A program made the translations under genes and the position numbers. Positions 50,963-60,678 of a stretch of DNA of 64,000 nucleotides are shown piece by piece (the stretch's first letter is position 1; each line of letters opens with the position of its first letter). The notes under the pieces were generated by a model. The model saw only the letters and a list, made by a program, of their open reading frames with translations, was not told the DNA's origin and did not search any database. Origin of the DNA: DASXAI01 sp963798445 (GTDB lineage: Bacteria; Actinomycetota; Acidimicrobiia; Acidimicrobiales; Ilumatobacteraceae); assembly GCA_963798445.1 (NCBI GenBank), contig CAWCTH010000003.1:744001-808000 (forward strand), written 5' to 3'.

Positions 50963-51276
50963 GTCGTCCCTCCAGCACGTCTACCGCTTGACCTTCCCCG
51001 ACCGTGTTGCGGTGGGACGTCAGTCCAGCGGTGACATCATGACGTTCGTTTGCCGAGCCTCGCTCGACGACGCCGACGTCCCCATGCGCTCGTGCATGCA
51101 GGTCACAGGTGAGACCCACGCCAGGCCTCAGGATCCTGCCGACAACCCTTCAGGTCGCGCCGACGGCCGGCTCGGTGCCAAACCGCGACCAGGGTGGGTG
51201 CTGGCCACGGTGCAGGTCGGCAACCCATTCGCCAGCGTGGTATCGGCGCTCGACACCGCGCAAGCGTCTGATGAGA

Positions 51277-51966
51277 TCAAGTGACCCAACCCCCGGCGTA
51301 GGGGATGACCTGCCCAGCGAAGAAGTCGCTCGAGCGGGAGCCGAGGAAGACCACCAGCTCGGCCTGCTCCCAGCTCTCCGCGATGCGCCGAGCAGGAACA
51401 TGCCGCAACTGGCGCTGCATCGACTCGCTGTCCCAGGTCGCACGCTGGAACGCGTCGACGCTCTCGACATATGCCTGCGCGATCGCGTTGATCTGGATGT
51501 TGTGGCGGGCGACATCGGCACCGACGGTCTGCACATAGGCGTTCTGGGCAGCTCGCGCCGCGCTGTAGGCGTCGCTCTGCGGCGTCGCCCGCAGCGGCGC
51601 AGCGCTCGTGACCACGACGATCTTCCCGCTCCGACGCTCGATCATCTGCGGCAGCACGGCCCGCACGAACCGCATCGTCGGGTGCACCAAGGCGTCGAAC
51701 ATCGCCAGCCACTGCGCGTCGGTGGTGTCCGTCGGGGGTGCCGGCCGCCATCGCGCAACCAGGTTCAGGACAAGCACGTCCACCCGGCCGGCGGCATCGA
51801 TGGCCGCCTGGGGCCCGTCCGCCCGAAGATGGCTCTCGGTGTCAGCGATCACCGTCGCGCCCTCGGCACGGAGGCGCTCGATGACCGCCGGGCCGGTGTA
51901 ACGGTCGGCCATCGTCACCAACGCTCGATTCCCTACGAGGCGGCCGGTCGGCGGCGGTGCTCCCAC
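51277..51966 (-). CDS. Short-chain dehydrogenase/reductase (atypical cofactor loop)
   Basis: A 229-aa SDR. The nucleotide-binding loop is unusual: RALVTMADRYTGPAVIERL instead of TGxxxGxG. The active site keeps VVVTSAAPL with a Ser, and SDAYSAARAAQ, where the YxxxK lysine is replaced by Arg; NAIAQAYVES is the later loop. With these changes normal dehydrogenase catalysis is doubtful. GTG 51966 is preceded by CATACT and six bases, another leaderless-type start. Confidence 0.75.
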   Translation of the reverse strand: MGAPPPTGRLVGNRALVTMADRYTGPAVIERLRAEGATVIADTESHLRADGPQAAIDAAGRVDVLVLNLVARWRPAPPTDTTDAQWLAMFDALVHPTMRFVRAVLPQMIERRSGKIVVVTSAAPLRATPQSDAYSAARAAQNAYVQTVGADVARHNIQINAIAQAYVESVDAFQRATWDSESMQRQLRHVPARRIAESWEQAELVVFLGSRSSDFFAGQVIPYAGGWVT

Positions 51967-52189
51967 CTCGACAGTATGGATCGCCCTTGTCGGCACGTCG
52001 ACATGACTCCGGGAGAAGAGGCCCCGGGCCGCCGCTGGTCGGCGACTGGGTCGCTCACGGGACCGGTTGGGTCGAAGCGCTCGCCGGTCGAGACGGCCCC
52101 GGCGACCTCGACGACGGTGGGCCGCTCCACGCAGCGCGGCGCGAGGCGAAAGGAAGGCCCCCACCGGCCGCCACGGGGCTGCCACACCC

Positions 52190-52482
52190 TCAACTCACGG
52201 CCGGCGTGCCGTCGGCCCTGTCACGAGCTCGACCATGGGGAGTTGAGGCCGGTGCTCGTCGATCGGGACGCCGAGGGTGCGCTCGAGCACAGGACGGAGG
52301 CGGGACCAAGCTCGGGGATGAGCGGACTTGTACGCGCCCAGCGCCTCGGCGGCACGCTCGCGAGGGAGCACGACGGCCACGGCGTCCACGGGCCGCCGGC
52401 TGCCCACGACCACGCGGGCGTGCGGGTCCGCCTCGATGTTGCGGAGCCACTGGGCGCGCTCGCCGAAGCCTGAGGTACCCCG
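52190..52482 (-). pseudogene. Deazaflavin (F420)-dependent nitroreductase-like fragment
   Basis: The C-terminal part of a DUF385/Ddn-like protein: FGERAQWLRNIEADPHARVVVGSRRP, then AYKSAHPRAWSRLRPVLERTLGVPIDEH. The N-terminal half of the split beta-barrel is absent; upstream codons in this frame run into the small gene at 52483-52578. This is a 5'-truncated remnant. The 5' limit is approximate. Confidence 0.55.
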
Positions 52483-52578
52483 TCAACGTCGACGGCGTAC
52501 CTCGTTCAAGGCGATCGCAAAGACGATCACGACTGGGATCGAGATCGTCCAGGCAGCCGTGTTGATGGCGATGACCAT
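52483..52578 (-). CDS. 31-aa membrane microprotein
   Basis: ATG 52578 is preceded by GAGGGGAG at seven bases and encodes MVIAINTAAWTISIPVVIVF followed by AIALNEVRRRR and a stop. A single membrane helix with a basic end is a plausible small membrane protein. The strong ribosome binding site is the main evidence; the function is unknown. Confidence 0.45.
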   Translation of the reverse strand: MVIAINTAAWTISIPVVIVFAIALNEVRRRR

Positions 52579-52824
52579 GTTTTGACTCCCCTCGTGGGAT
52601 CGACTGGGTGAACGCTTCGACGGCGTTGACGACGGTGTCGAAGCGGATCGAGTGGAAGACGTCGAAGCGGCGGACGCGCCCCGAGCGCGCGGCATAGCTC
52701 GGTCGCGCGTGGTACCCGGTGATCGTCGCTCGCAAACCGGCTCGTCCAACGGCGCTGGTGAGCACCGAAGCGCCCGCCTGCCCCGAAGACGATCGACGGC
52801 CCAGCGGCGAGTTGTTCGACCAGG
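52579..52824 (-). other. Region with degenerate coding sequence
   Basis: About 246 bases between the microprotein and the TetR gene. One minus-strand frame contains GPSIVFGAGGRFGAHQ, which resembles a Rossmann cofactor loop, but no intact gene is present in any frame. Probably a remnant. Confidence 0.3.
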
Positions 52825-53457
52825 TCACGAGGTCTTCGGTCGTCGAGCTGCTGGCCGCAACGAGGGGATGACAGCGTCGACGATCTCGGCTGCGAGCTCC
52901 GAACCGAGGGGACCACCAGAAACGAGGAGGCGGTAGTAAACGGGCCCGAAGAGCAGGTCGTGCAGGAGGTCGACGTCGACGGAACGCCGGAGTTCACGGC
53001 GCTGAATGCCGGCGCGCACAAGTTCGTCGAGATGGGCGCGGCGAAGCGCCACGACTCGAGTGTGGAACTCGTCGCGCAGCTGAGGGTTCGTGGCCAAGTC
53101 GGACGCGAGCCCCTGCATGACTCTGCCCATTACGGTGCTCCGCAAGCTCGCGATCGCTGCGTCGAGGTAAGCGATCAGCGAGGTCCGAACATCACCGTCG
53201 GCTGGGGTGGCGACCACCTCTCGGGTCATGTCGAGCACCACGGCGAGAGCGAGATCCTCCTTCGATCCCCAGCGCCGATACAGCGTCGTCTTGGCGACAC
53301 CGGTCTCGGCGGACACCGCCTCCATCGTGAGTTGCCTGACGCCGCCACGTGCGAGCAGCCGGCGAGCCACGCCGAGAACCGCTTCCTCCATCGAGCGCGA
53401 ACGGTCCGGTCGGATCGAAGCGTGCTGAGCGCCCTCGGTTGGTCGGTCGCTGATCAC
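52825..53457 (-). CDS. TetR-family transcriptional regulator
   Basis: A 210-aa repressor. N-terminal HTH: GGVRQLTMEAVSAETGVAKTTLYRRWGSKEDL. The C-terminal ligand domain (MQGLASDLATNPQLRDEFHTRVVALRRAHLDELV) is of the TetR_C_11-like type. It is divergent from a membrane protein gene; the intergenic region carries palindromes that are candidate operators. Confidence 0.9.
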   Translation of the reverse strand: MISDRPTEGAQHASIRPDRSRSMEEAVLGVARRLLARGGVRQLTMEAVSAETGVAKTTLYRRWGSKEDLALAVVLDMTREVVATPADGDVRTSLIAYLDAAIASLRSTVMGRVMQGLASDLATNPQLRDEFHTRVVALRRAHLDELVRAGIQRRELRRSVDVDLLHDLLFGPVYYRLLVSGGPLGSELAAEIVDAVIPSLRPAARRPKTS

Positions 53458-53471
53458 AGTCAGATGAATTT

Positions 53472-53515
53472 ACCGGTTGCTCCCCGAACCGGTCCGTCGA
53501 TACGCTACGTAGCGT
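53472..53515. promoter_or_regulatory. Candidate TetR operators
   Basis: ACGCTACGTAGCGT at 53502-53515 is a perfect 14-bp palindrome, and ACCGGTT (53472-53478) with AACCGGT (53487-53493) forms a second inverted repeat. Both lie between the divergent TetR and membrane-protein genes. Confidence 0.6.
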
Positions 53516-53541
53516 TGCTCCTCATCGGAAGGGGGTGTCCA

Positions 53542-54264
53542 GTGACCAGTGATGTGCTCGCGTCATCGCAGGCGAACAAGATCGCAGGCGACCTCGGCGC
53601 CGCAAAGCGAGGCACGGGTCCGTCGACGAGGTTCTTCGCCATCGCGTTCGCGCTCGCCGGGATCGGCTTCGTGCTGTATCCGGCTCTACGTCCGTTCTCG
53701 GATGAGGTTTCGATGGACGGGGCGAGGGCGTTCGCGTCCGGTTCATGGGTCGTGGCCCACGGGTTGGCGATCGTCGCGTTCGTGCTCCTTGCGGTAGGCC
53801 TGTACGGCCTGTCGGTCTCCGCGGCCGACACGGTGATGGCCGGCCGAGCACGGTGGGCCGTCGTGGTGAGTTGGGTCGGGGTGGGGCTCACCTTGCCGTA
53901 CTACGGAGCTGAGGTCTTCGGTCTGCATGCCGTCGGCCAGACCGCTGTGGACCGGGCCGACCCGGCGCTGCTCGAGACGATGACCGATTCGATCCGATGG
54001 GACGTCGGGATCTGGTTCATCATCACCGGCCTCGTCGCCCTCGCCATCGGTGTCGGCGTCGCCGCCTCGACCGCGTGGAGGCTGCACCGTGGAGCACGCC
54101 GCTGGGCGCTCGTTCCCCTCGCAGTCGCCGTCGCGTTGTACATCCCTCAATTCGGTGGCCCGCAGCCGGTACGGGTGGCCCATGGCGCGCTGATGGCCGT
54201 AGGTTGCTGGGTCGTGGCCTGGACCCTCACGTCATCGTCCCTGATCGGTTCTCCCGCGGATTGA
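53542..54264 (+). CDS. Integral membrane protein, likely TetR target
   Basis: A 240-aa protein with six or so membrane helices (for example FFAIAFALAGIGFVLYPAL, GLAIVAFVLLAVGLYGLSV, VVVSWVGVGLTLPYYGAEVF). The helix content and HGLAIVAF/YGAEVFGLHAVG pattern do not identify a family for me. GTG 53542 follows a GGAAGGGGG ribosome binding site. Its position opposite a TetR gene suggests it is induced when the repressor is released. Confidence 0.65.
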   Translation: MTSDVLASSQANKIAGDLGAAKRGTGPSTRFFAIAFALAGIGFVLYPALRPFSDEVSMDGARAFASGSWVVAHGLAIVAFVLLAVGLYGLSVSAADTVMAGRARWAVVVSWVGVGLTLPYYGAEVFGLHAVGQTAVDRADPALLETMTDSIRWDVGIWFIITGLVALAIGVGVAASTAWRLHRGARRWALVPLAVAVALYIPQFGGPQPVRVAHGALMAVGCWVVAWTLTSSSLIGSPAD

Positions 54265-54398
54265 ACGGACACCTCTGACGCGTCCCCTACCGGGTCGCGT
54301 CGAGCCCCCCCCGACTCGCTCGGTCACAGGCGACGTGGAACCGAGAGCGCCGGACGAAGCTGTACCGGGCGGGAGCGTGCCGCGGCGTGGCGGTCTGA

Positions 54399-55508
54399 TC
54401 AAGGTCGTGCCTCGATGACCAGGTTCATCGGGTCCTGGGCGACGCGGCGGACGTCCGTGTACCCGGCCTCTTCGAGCACGGCGCGCAGACGAGGCTCGCC
54501 GGCTTGCGCTCCGAGTGCGAGCGCGACGGGCTCGGCGAGCGAGTTCGGGGTGCACAGGAACGTCGACGCCGCGTAGTTGAGGGCCGCGCCCGGATTGTTC
54601 GTCAGGTTGGCGACCAGGTCGTCGGCCGCGTTCGGCTCGACGAGCATCAGCGCCCCAACCGGCGACAGCGCCCGGCGTGCATAGGCCGCTGCGGCGACAG
54701 GGTCGCCGAGGTCGTGGAGTGTGGCGAAGAAGCACACCAGGTCATAACCATCGTCGGGGTACGAGGTGGCGTCGGCGACCTCGAAGTGCACCCGGTCGGT
54801 GACGCCGGCGGCCCTCGCGCGCTGGCGGGCGGTGTCGATGGACGGCCCGTGAGGATCGAAGCCGAAAAACGACGCCGCCGGGAACGCCTGGGCGAGCAAG
54901 ATCAAGGCGGCGCCGTAGCCGCAGCCGACATCGGCCACCCGGCCGCCGGCGTCGAGCCGTTCGGTGAGGCCGTCGAAGCGGGGGATCCACTCCTTGACCA
55001 GGTTGTTGCGGTAGCCGACGCGGAAGAACCGCTCGGTGGACTCGAAGATGGCCGGGTCCTGCTCGCCCCAGCCGACGCCGCGGCCGGTGCGGAACGCATC
55101 GATGACGCGGTCGGCGCCGCGGTACATGCCGAGCAGCAGTGGCGCGATACCAGCCATGGATGCCGGCGAGCCGTCATCGGCGAGCACGGCCGCGTGTTCG
55201 GGTGGCAGCGTGAACGTCGCGTCGTCGGCGCTGAACGCGACGATGCCGGCCGCGGCTTGCTGGGCGAGCCACTCTCGTACGTACCGTTCGTGCGTGCCCG
55301 TGGCGCGGGCCAGGTCGGCGGGCGCGACGGCGCCGGAGCGCGCCATCGCGGAGTAGAGGCCGAGGCGATCACCGACCAGGACCATCGCCGTGGTGGCCGC
55401 CCCGGTGAAGGTCCGCGCCACTTGCTCGGCGAACTCGGCGACGCGTTGGGTGTCGAGTTCGTCCCCGGCGTCATGAGGGACACGATCGTTGGTCGCACCG
55501 ACGGTCAT
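54399..55508 (-). CDS. SAM-dependent methyltransferase with winged-helix N-terminus
   Basis: A 369-aa protein of the group with an N-terminal winged helix (ATTAMVLVGDRLGLYSAM, LARATGTHERYVREWLAQQAAAGIV) and a class I methyltransferase domain. SAM motif I is VADVGCGYGAAL, followed by FGFDPHGPSIDTAR and CFFATLHDLGDP. Such enzymes resemble Rv2258c of M. tuberculosis; the substrate is unknown. ATG 55508 has GAAGGAGA upstream. It is divergent from a SARP regulator, a likely controller. Confidence 0.85.
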   Translation of the reverse strand: MTVGATNDRVPHDAGDELDTQRVAEFAEQVARTFTGAATTAMVLVGDRLGLYSAMARSGAVAPADLARATGTHERYVREWLAQQAAAGIVAFSADDATFTLPPEHAAVLADDGSPASMAGIAPLLLGMYRGADRVIDAFRTGRGVGWGEQDPAIFESTERFFRVGYRNNLVKEWIPRFDGLTERLDAGGRVADVGCGYGAALILLAQAFPAASFFGFDPHGPSIDTARQRARAAGVTDRVHFEVADATSYPDDGYDLVCFFATLHDLGDPVAAAAYARRALSPVGALMLVEPNAADDLVANLTNNPGAALNYAASTFLCTPNSLAEPVALALGAQAGEPRLRAVLEEAGYTDVRRVAQDPMNLVIEARP

Positions 55509-55645
55509 CACTGTCTCCTTCGAGTGGCGGTGTCCAGGCTTGCTGTCCAGTTGCAGTGTGTGCTTTCGCGCTTTCACGTCCGTTTCATCGCACTGTCGAC
55601 AACTGCTGGCAACGGACATTGCAAGCGGACAGACTCGGTAGGTGA

Positions 55646-58600
55646 ATGGCTGACTCGTCCCCGACCTACGGCGTGCTCGGAGCGCTGCAGCTGCGCCACG
55701 GCGATGTCGTGGTGCCGTTGCCCAGCCCGCGCCAGCGCGCCGTTCTGGCGGCCCTTGTCGCTCGACGGGGGCGTGTGGTCGAGCCCGACGCACTCATCGA
55801 GGCGGCGTGGCCCGAACGGCTGCCGGTCTACCCACTCGCGGCGCTGCACACCATCGTGTCCCGGCTCCGTCACGTGCTCGGCAGCGGATCGGTTCGTTCT
55901 GATCCTCGCGGCTACCTCCTCGACGCTGAGCCTGGGGCCGTGGATGCCGGGCGCTTCGAGGCGCTCCTGGCCGAGGCCGCGGTCGCCCAATCGGCGCTGT
56001 ACCGCGCCGACTTGCTCGATGAGGCGCTGAGGATGTGGCGTGGCCGGGCATACGAGGAGTTCTCGGACCGATCGTTCGCCCAGGCCGAGGCAGTTCGCCT
56101 CGATGAGCTCCGCCTCGGCGCAGTCGAGGACCGAGCCGACCTGGCGCTGCAGCTCGGCGAACCAGTGCGGGCCGCCGCCGACCTCGAGGCGATGCTGGTC
56201 GCGCACCCGCTCCGCGAGCGAGCGCGCAGCCTGCTGATGACGGCGCTCTACGACCAAGGTCGACACGTCGCGGCGCTCGAGTCCTTCCGCAGCTACCAGC
56301 AGCAGCTGGCCGATGACCTCGGCCTCGACCCATCGCCAGCTCTGCGGGCTGTCGAGGCGGGCATCCTCAACCACGAGATGCCCCACCTCGTGCGAGCGAC
56401 GCCCTCTCGAGGGCGGGCCGCTTCTTCCTGGGCGATGCCGGCCGATGCGTTCGTCGGCCGCGACGACGAGTCGACGCAGTTACTCGACGCGGTCGCCGAG
56501 CACCCCCTGGTGACGATCACCGGCGTCGGCGGCGTCGGAAAGACGCGACTGGCCGCTCAGGTACTGCCGTGGTTGAGTCGACGGCTCGGTCTGCAGGCGA
56601 CGGTCGTCGAACTCGGAGCGGTCGAACCCGCCGACGTGGACACCGCTGTCGCCGCAGCGTTCGGGCTGGGTGCCACCGGGGAGAGGGCGCGTGGCGACAT
56701 CGTCGAGTATCTCAGCATCGTCTCCGGCCTCCTGGTCTTGGACAACTGCGAGCACGCCCTCGACGAGGTGGGTCGGCTCGCAGCGGCGGTACTTCAGGCG
56801 GCACCGGCCATGCGGCTGCTGGCAACCAGCCGGCACCGGATCGGGCTCCCCGCCGAGCAGCTCCTGCCGCTCCAGCCACTCGCTGTCCCCGACCCCGACA
56901 GCCCCGCCGAGCGTGCCGAGCTGTCCGCCGCGATGCGGTTGTTCGCCGACCGTGTCCGGCGTCTCCGGCCGGCCTTCGCGATGGATGCCGATCAGGTCTT
57001 GATCGCCGCAGAGATCTGCCGGCGACTGGACGGCGTCCCTCTCCTCCTGGAGCTCGCCGCCAGTCGAGCGGCCACGTTGGGTCTGCGCCCCGTTCTCGAC
57101 CACCTCGCTCGTCCCCTGGAGCTGCTCGCCGGCACGACGGCTCGTGGCTCACGGAACCTGCGGGAGGTCATCGCGTGGTCGTATCGCCTCCTCGACGAGA
57201 ACGAGCGACGGCTGCTGGCCGCACTGTCGGTGTTCGTCGGTGACTTCGATCTCGCGGCGATCGAGCTGATGGCCGACGCGATCGGCGTCGGCTCCGCCCC
57301 GACCGTTGCCGCCAACCTCGTCGAGGCATCCCTGATCGTTGTCAACGACGACGCCGGTCCGCCGAGGCACCGGCTGCTGGCAATGGTCCGAGCCTTCGCC
57401 GCGGAACGGTTGGCCGCATCACCCGACGATCCAGCCGCGCACCTCGGGCACGCCCGGTGGGTGCACAGCATCGCCAGCCACGCCGCCCAACAGGCCCTTC
57501 ACGCCGACGATCCGGGCGCCCTTTGGTCGTTGGAGTTCCATCGCGCCGACCTCGCCGCCGGTGTGCAGTGGTCACTCGCCAGCGACGATGGCGAGCTCGC
57601 AGCTCGCATCGCCTGCGCGGTGTGCCTGTGCTCGCACTGGCGCCCTGGTGCGTCGCTCCTTTCGAAGATCGGCGCCATCGCCACGGACCACCGTGTCCTG
57701 CGCGGTCCCGCCGCCGCCAGCGCACTCGCCGCGGGCGCAGCCGCGGCGTTGGATCAAGGGAACTTCGCCGGCGCGGAGGAATTCGCCTTGGCGGCACTCG
57801 AACGCCCGACGACGACCGAAGAGCGATCCCTTGCCCTGCTGACGCTGGCGGTGGCCGCGCTGTACCGTGGCCAACACGAGCAATGTTCTGGTTGGCTGAA
57901 CGAGCTGCTCGCCGTTCCCGCGGTGCCGATCGGCCTGCGCATGGATGCTCGAGCCACTGCTGCGCTGATCGCGTGCTACAGCGGCGACCTGCCCACCGCG
58001 CGCGACTTCGTGGACCGAGCGTCCGTCACAGCCGAAGTCGCCGGACAGAGCGGGTACCGGGCGTTCGTCACCTACGCCGCCGGCGAGTTCGCCCTCGCCG
58101 CCGGCGACCCACGGGCGATCCACATGCTGCGCACGGCGGTCGAGCAGGCCGAGGAGTGCGCCGCCAGCCAGGTCGCGGAGGTCGCACGAATCGCGCTCGT
58201 ATCGGCCCACGTCCGGCTGGGGCACCGACGCGACAGCATCGAGGTCCTTCCCGCGCTGATCGATGACCTTCGGCGAATGTCCAACTGGACACAGCTGTGG
58301 ACCAGCCTCCGCATCCTCGCCGAACTCCTCGCCGAGAGCGGCGAGGAGCACACCGCGGCGCTGCTGCTCGGTGCCGCGAACAGCGCAGCAGGCGCTCCGG
58401 CGCTCACCGGTGCCGACGTGGCCCGCTACAACGACCTCCAGACCGAGCTTGCCGCGCGTCTCGGGCCAACGCCCGCCGCCCAGATCCGTGAGCTCGCCGC
58501 CGGGCTCCCGCGTGCGCAGATCGTAGACCACGCCCTCTCCGCACTCGCCCGACTCCGCCGCGATCGCGCGCACCCCGGCACGGACGCACGGAGCGCCGCT

Positions 58601-58678
58601 CGAGCCGGTGGCCGCGCTGGTCGACGGCCCGGCCGGCAGGTCCGTCCCGGGTCTCTCGGGCGCGAGGCGAGTTGGTAG
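55646..58678 (+). CDS. SARP/BTAD-family regulator with NB-ARC-like ATPase and TPR region (AfsR-like)
   Basis: A 1010-aa regulator. Residues 1-90 form an OmpR-like winged helix (YGVLGALQLRHGDVVVPLPSPRQRAVLAALV), then a bacterial transcriptional activation domain to about 245 (ELRLGAVEDRADLALQLGE, FRSYQQQLADDLGLDPSPAL). An ATPase follows with Walker A TGVGGVGKTRLA and Walker B LLVLDNCEHALDEV, then TPR-like helices. It lacks a C-terminal LuxR HTH. AfsR/SARP proteins switch on secondary metabolite or stress genes; the divergent methyltransferase is the obvious candidate. Confidence 0.9.
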   Translation: MADSSPTYGVLGALQLRHGDVVVPLPSPRQRAVLAALVARRGRVVEPDALIEAAWPERLPVYPLAALHTIVSRLRHVLGSGSVRSDPRGYLLDAEPGAVDAGRFEALLAEAAVAQSALYRADLLDEALRMWRGRAYEEFSDRSFAQAEAVRLDELRLGAVEDRADLALQLGEPVRAAADLEAMLVAHPLRERARSLLMTALYDQGRHVAALESFRSYQQQLADDLGLDPSPALRAVEAGILNHEMPHLVRATPSRGRAASSWAMPADAFVGRDDESTQLLDAVAEHPLVTITGVGGVGKTRLAAQVLPWLSRRLGLQATVVELGAVEPADVDTAVAAAFGLGATGERARGDIVEYLSIVSGLLVLDNCEHALDEVGRLAAAVLQAAPAMRLLATSRHRIGLPAEQLLPLQPLAVPDPDSPAERAELSAAMRLFADRVRRLRPAFAMDADQVLIAAEICRRLDGVPLLLELAASRAATLGLRPVLDHLARPLELLAGTTARGSRNLREVIAWSYRLLDENERRLLAALSVFVGDFDLAAIELMADAIGVGSAPTVAANLVEASLIVVNDDAGPPRHRLLAMVRAFAAERLAASPDDPAAHLGHARWVHSIASHAAQQALHADDPGALWSLEFHRADLAAGVQWSLASDDGELAARIACAVCLCSHWRPGASLLSKIGAIATDHRVLRGPAAASALAAGAAAALDQGNFAGAEEFALAALERPTTTEERSLALLTLAVAALYRGQHEQCSGWLNELLAVPAVPIGLRMDARATAALIACYSGDLPTARDFVDRASVTAEVAGQSGYRAFVTYAAGEFALAAGDPRAIHMLRTAVEQAEECAASQVAEVARIALVSAHVRLGHRRDSIEVLPALIDDLRRMSNWTQLWTSLRILAELLAESGEEHTAALLLGAANSAAGAPALTGADVARYNDLQTELAARLGPTPAAQIRELAAGLPRAQIVDHALSALARLRRDRAHPGTDARSAARAGGRAGRRPGRQVRPGSLGREASW

Positions 58679-58953
58679 CTGCGGTTGCGCGCGACCAGTG
58701 CGGTCATGCGCGCTTCCACCCCGACCGCCGGCACGAAGGTCTGGAACTCGAACGCCGGACCTGACGACTAGCCCCGCGTGAACTGCGACGACCACCGTAT
58801 GGTCTTGTCGGCTGCCGTGGACGGGGAGGCCGGCACCAAAGAGTTGGAGTCGGCGGGCTGGCACTCGCGCGGTTGCGCACACGGTCAGGCGAGTCGGGCC
58901 GGATTGGCCGGCCACGGAGTCGGCGGCCTACGCCCGCCGGCGCCGACGACCTG

Positions 58954-60678
58954 ATGTCGCTGCTCCGTCGGGCGTTGGTCGCGTTGGCGGTGGTGGCGGT
59001 GACGTTGGCGGCCCTGGCGGGGGTGGCGTCGGCCCACGCCGAGTTGATCTCGACCGAGCCGGGAGCCAATGCGATTCTCACCACGCCGCCGCGCGAGATC
59101 ACGTTGAAGTTCGGTGAGCCGGTCGAGGTGTCGTTGGGTGCGATCCGTCTGTTCGACGGCAAGGGCAACGAGATCTCGGTCAGCCCGCCGGCGCATCCCG
59201 GCGGGACGGGTTCGGTCGTGGAGACCGACGTCCCGGCGCTGCCGACCGGCGCCTACGTGGTGGCGTGGCGGGTGGTGTCGGCCGATTCCCATCCGGTTCA
59301 CGGCGCCTTCACGTTCCAAGTGGGTGCGGGCTCGGGTGTCACCGATCCCAACCTGGTGGCCAACATCTTGGCCTCCGAGGGAGGCCGCCGCGAGGTCGGC
59401 CTCGTGTTGGGCGTCGCCCGGTTCGCGGCCTACGCCGCCTTGGCCGTGCTGGTGGGGGGCGTGGTCCTGCTCGTCGTGGCTTGGCCGGCGGGCCGCCGGT
59501 CCCGGCGGGCGAGGGTCGTTTTGTGGTCGGCGTTGGCTGTCGGTGTGGTCGCTACCGCCGTGGGCATCGCGGTGCAGGCCCCGTATGCCGAGGGCAGCGA
59601 TCTGAGCCGGATGTTCGAGCCGTCGGGTTGGCGGGCGGTGGTCGTCACCCGTTCCGGGCGGGCGTGGGAAGCGCGGCTGGTGCTATTGGCGGCGGCCGGT
59701 TCGGCGTTGTTGGCGTCGCTGCGGTGGTTGCGTACCACCGCGTGGCGCTTCGGTGCCATCCTGACCGGCTTCGCGTTGGTGGCGGCGTATGCCGAGAGCG
59801 GCCATGGGGGCGTCGGTCGGTCGGCACTGGCCGGCATCGTCGCCACGGTCTGCCACCTCAGCGCTATGAGCGTGTGGGTCGGCGGCCTCGTGCTGCTGGC
59901 CGCCGTGGTCCTACCGACGACCGGCCCGGCGGTCGCTGTCGGCGTGACCCGCCGCTTCTCGACCTTCGCGTTCGTCGCCGTCGCCGTCATCGTGGCCAGC
60001 GGGCTGGTGCAGTCATGGCGCCAGGTGGGCAGTCTCGACGCCCTCACAACCACGACCTACGGCCGGATCCTCCTGGTGAAGACCACCATCGTCGCCGTCT
60101 TGATCGGCGTGGGTGCGGTCAGCCGGCGAGCGTTGCAGCGACGGCTCCTCGACTGGCATCCAACGCCCGTTCCCCGTGCCGTCGGCGCCGCCGTCGATCT
60201 CGACGAACCGCCGGCAGCCGGCGCCGCCGACGACGACGACGCCGTGCGCCGCAAGCTCCGTCGCAGCATCGGCGCCGAGGTGCTCCTGGCAGGGGCGGTG
60301 CTGGCGGTGACGTCGCTGCTGGTGGCCACCACACCGGCGATCGCCACGACGTCGGGACCGTTCAACGCATCCGTGTTGCAGGGCAGCCGCATCGCCAACG
60401 TCGCCATCATCCCTGCCGCCGTGGGGCGGAACACCTTGCACGTGTACGTCCTCACGCCCGGCGGCTCGCTGGAGGCGGCATCGTCGATTGACGTGACCAT
60501 TACCAACGTCGAGCGAAACATCGGTCCACTCGCCATTGCGGTAGAGGTCGCCGGACCGAACCACGTGACCACCGACGCCATGCAGGTCCCGTTCGCCGGC
60601 ACCTGGCAGCTCCAGATCAAGGCCCTGTTCGGCGACTTCGACCAGACCACGTTCACCACCAACTTCCGAGTGACCTGA
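58954..60678 (+). CDS. CopC-CopD fusion, copper resistance/uptake membrane protein
   Basis: 574 aa. A signal peptide (LLRRALVALAVVAVTLAALAGVASA) is followed by a CopC domain starting at the mature HAELISTEPGANA, with the N-terminal copper-ligand His, and VSADSHPVHGAFTFQVG near its end. A CopD domain with eight or so helices follows, including a CHLSAMSVWVGGLVLL segment with His. A short extracytoplasmic beta domain of YtkA-like type ends the protein. It probably binds and moves copper across the membrane. ATG 58954 is the start that leaves a proper signal peptide. Confidence 0.88.
   Translation: MSLLRRALVALAVVAVTLAALAGVASAHAELISTEPGANAILTTPPREITLKFGEPVEVSLGAIRLFDGKGNEISVSPPAHPGGTGSVVETDVPALPTGAYVVAWRVVSADSHPVHGAFTFQVGAGSGVTDPNLVANILASEGGRREVGLVLGVARFAAYAALAVLVGGVVLLVVAWPAGRRSRRARVVLWSALAVGVVATAVGIAVQAPYAEGSDLSRMFEPSGWRAVVVTRSGRAWEARLVLLAAAGSALLASLRWLRTTAWRFGAILTGFALVAAYAESGHGGVGRSALAGIVATVCHLSAMSVWVGGLVLLAAVVLPTTGPAVAVGVTRRFSTFAFVAVAVIVASGLVQSWRQVGSLDALTTTTYGRILLVKTTIVAVLIGVGAVSRRALQRRLLDWHPTPVPRAVGAAVDLDEPPAAGAADDDDAVRRKLRRSIGAEVLLAGAVLAVTSLLVATTPAIATTSGPFNASVLQGSRIANVAIIPAAVGRNTLHVYVLTPGGSLEAASSIDVTITNVERNIGPLAIAVEVAGPNHVTTDAMQVPFAGTWQLQIKALFGDFDQTTFTTNFRVT

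Noticed and set aside
55561..55645. SARP heptamer direct repeats upstream of the SARP gene
   Set aside because: CGGACA occurs twice (55613 and 55626) but 13 bases apart, not the 11 expected for SARP sites, and there are only two.
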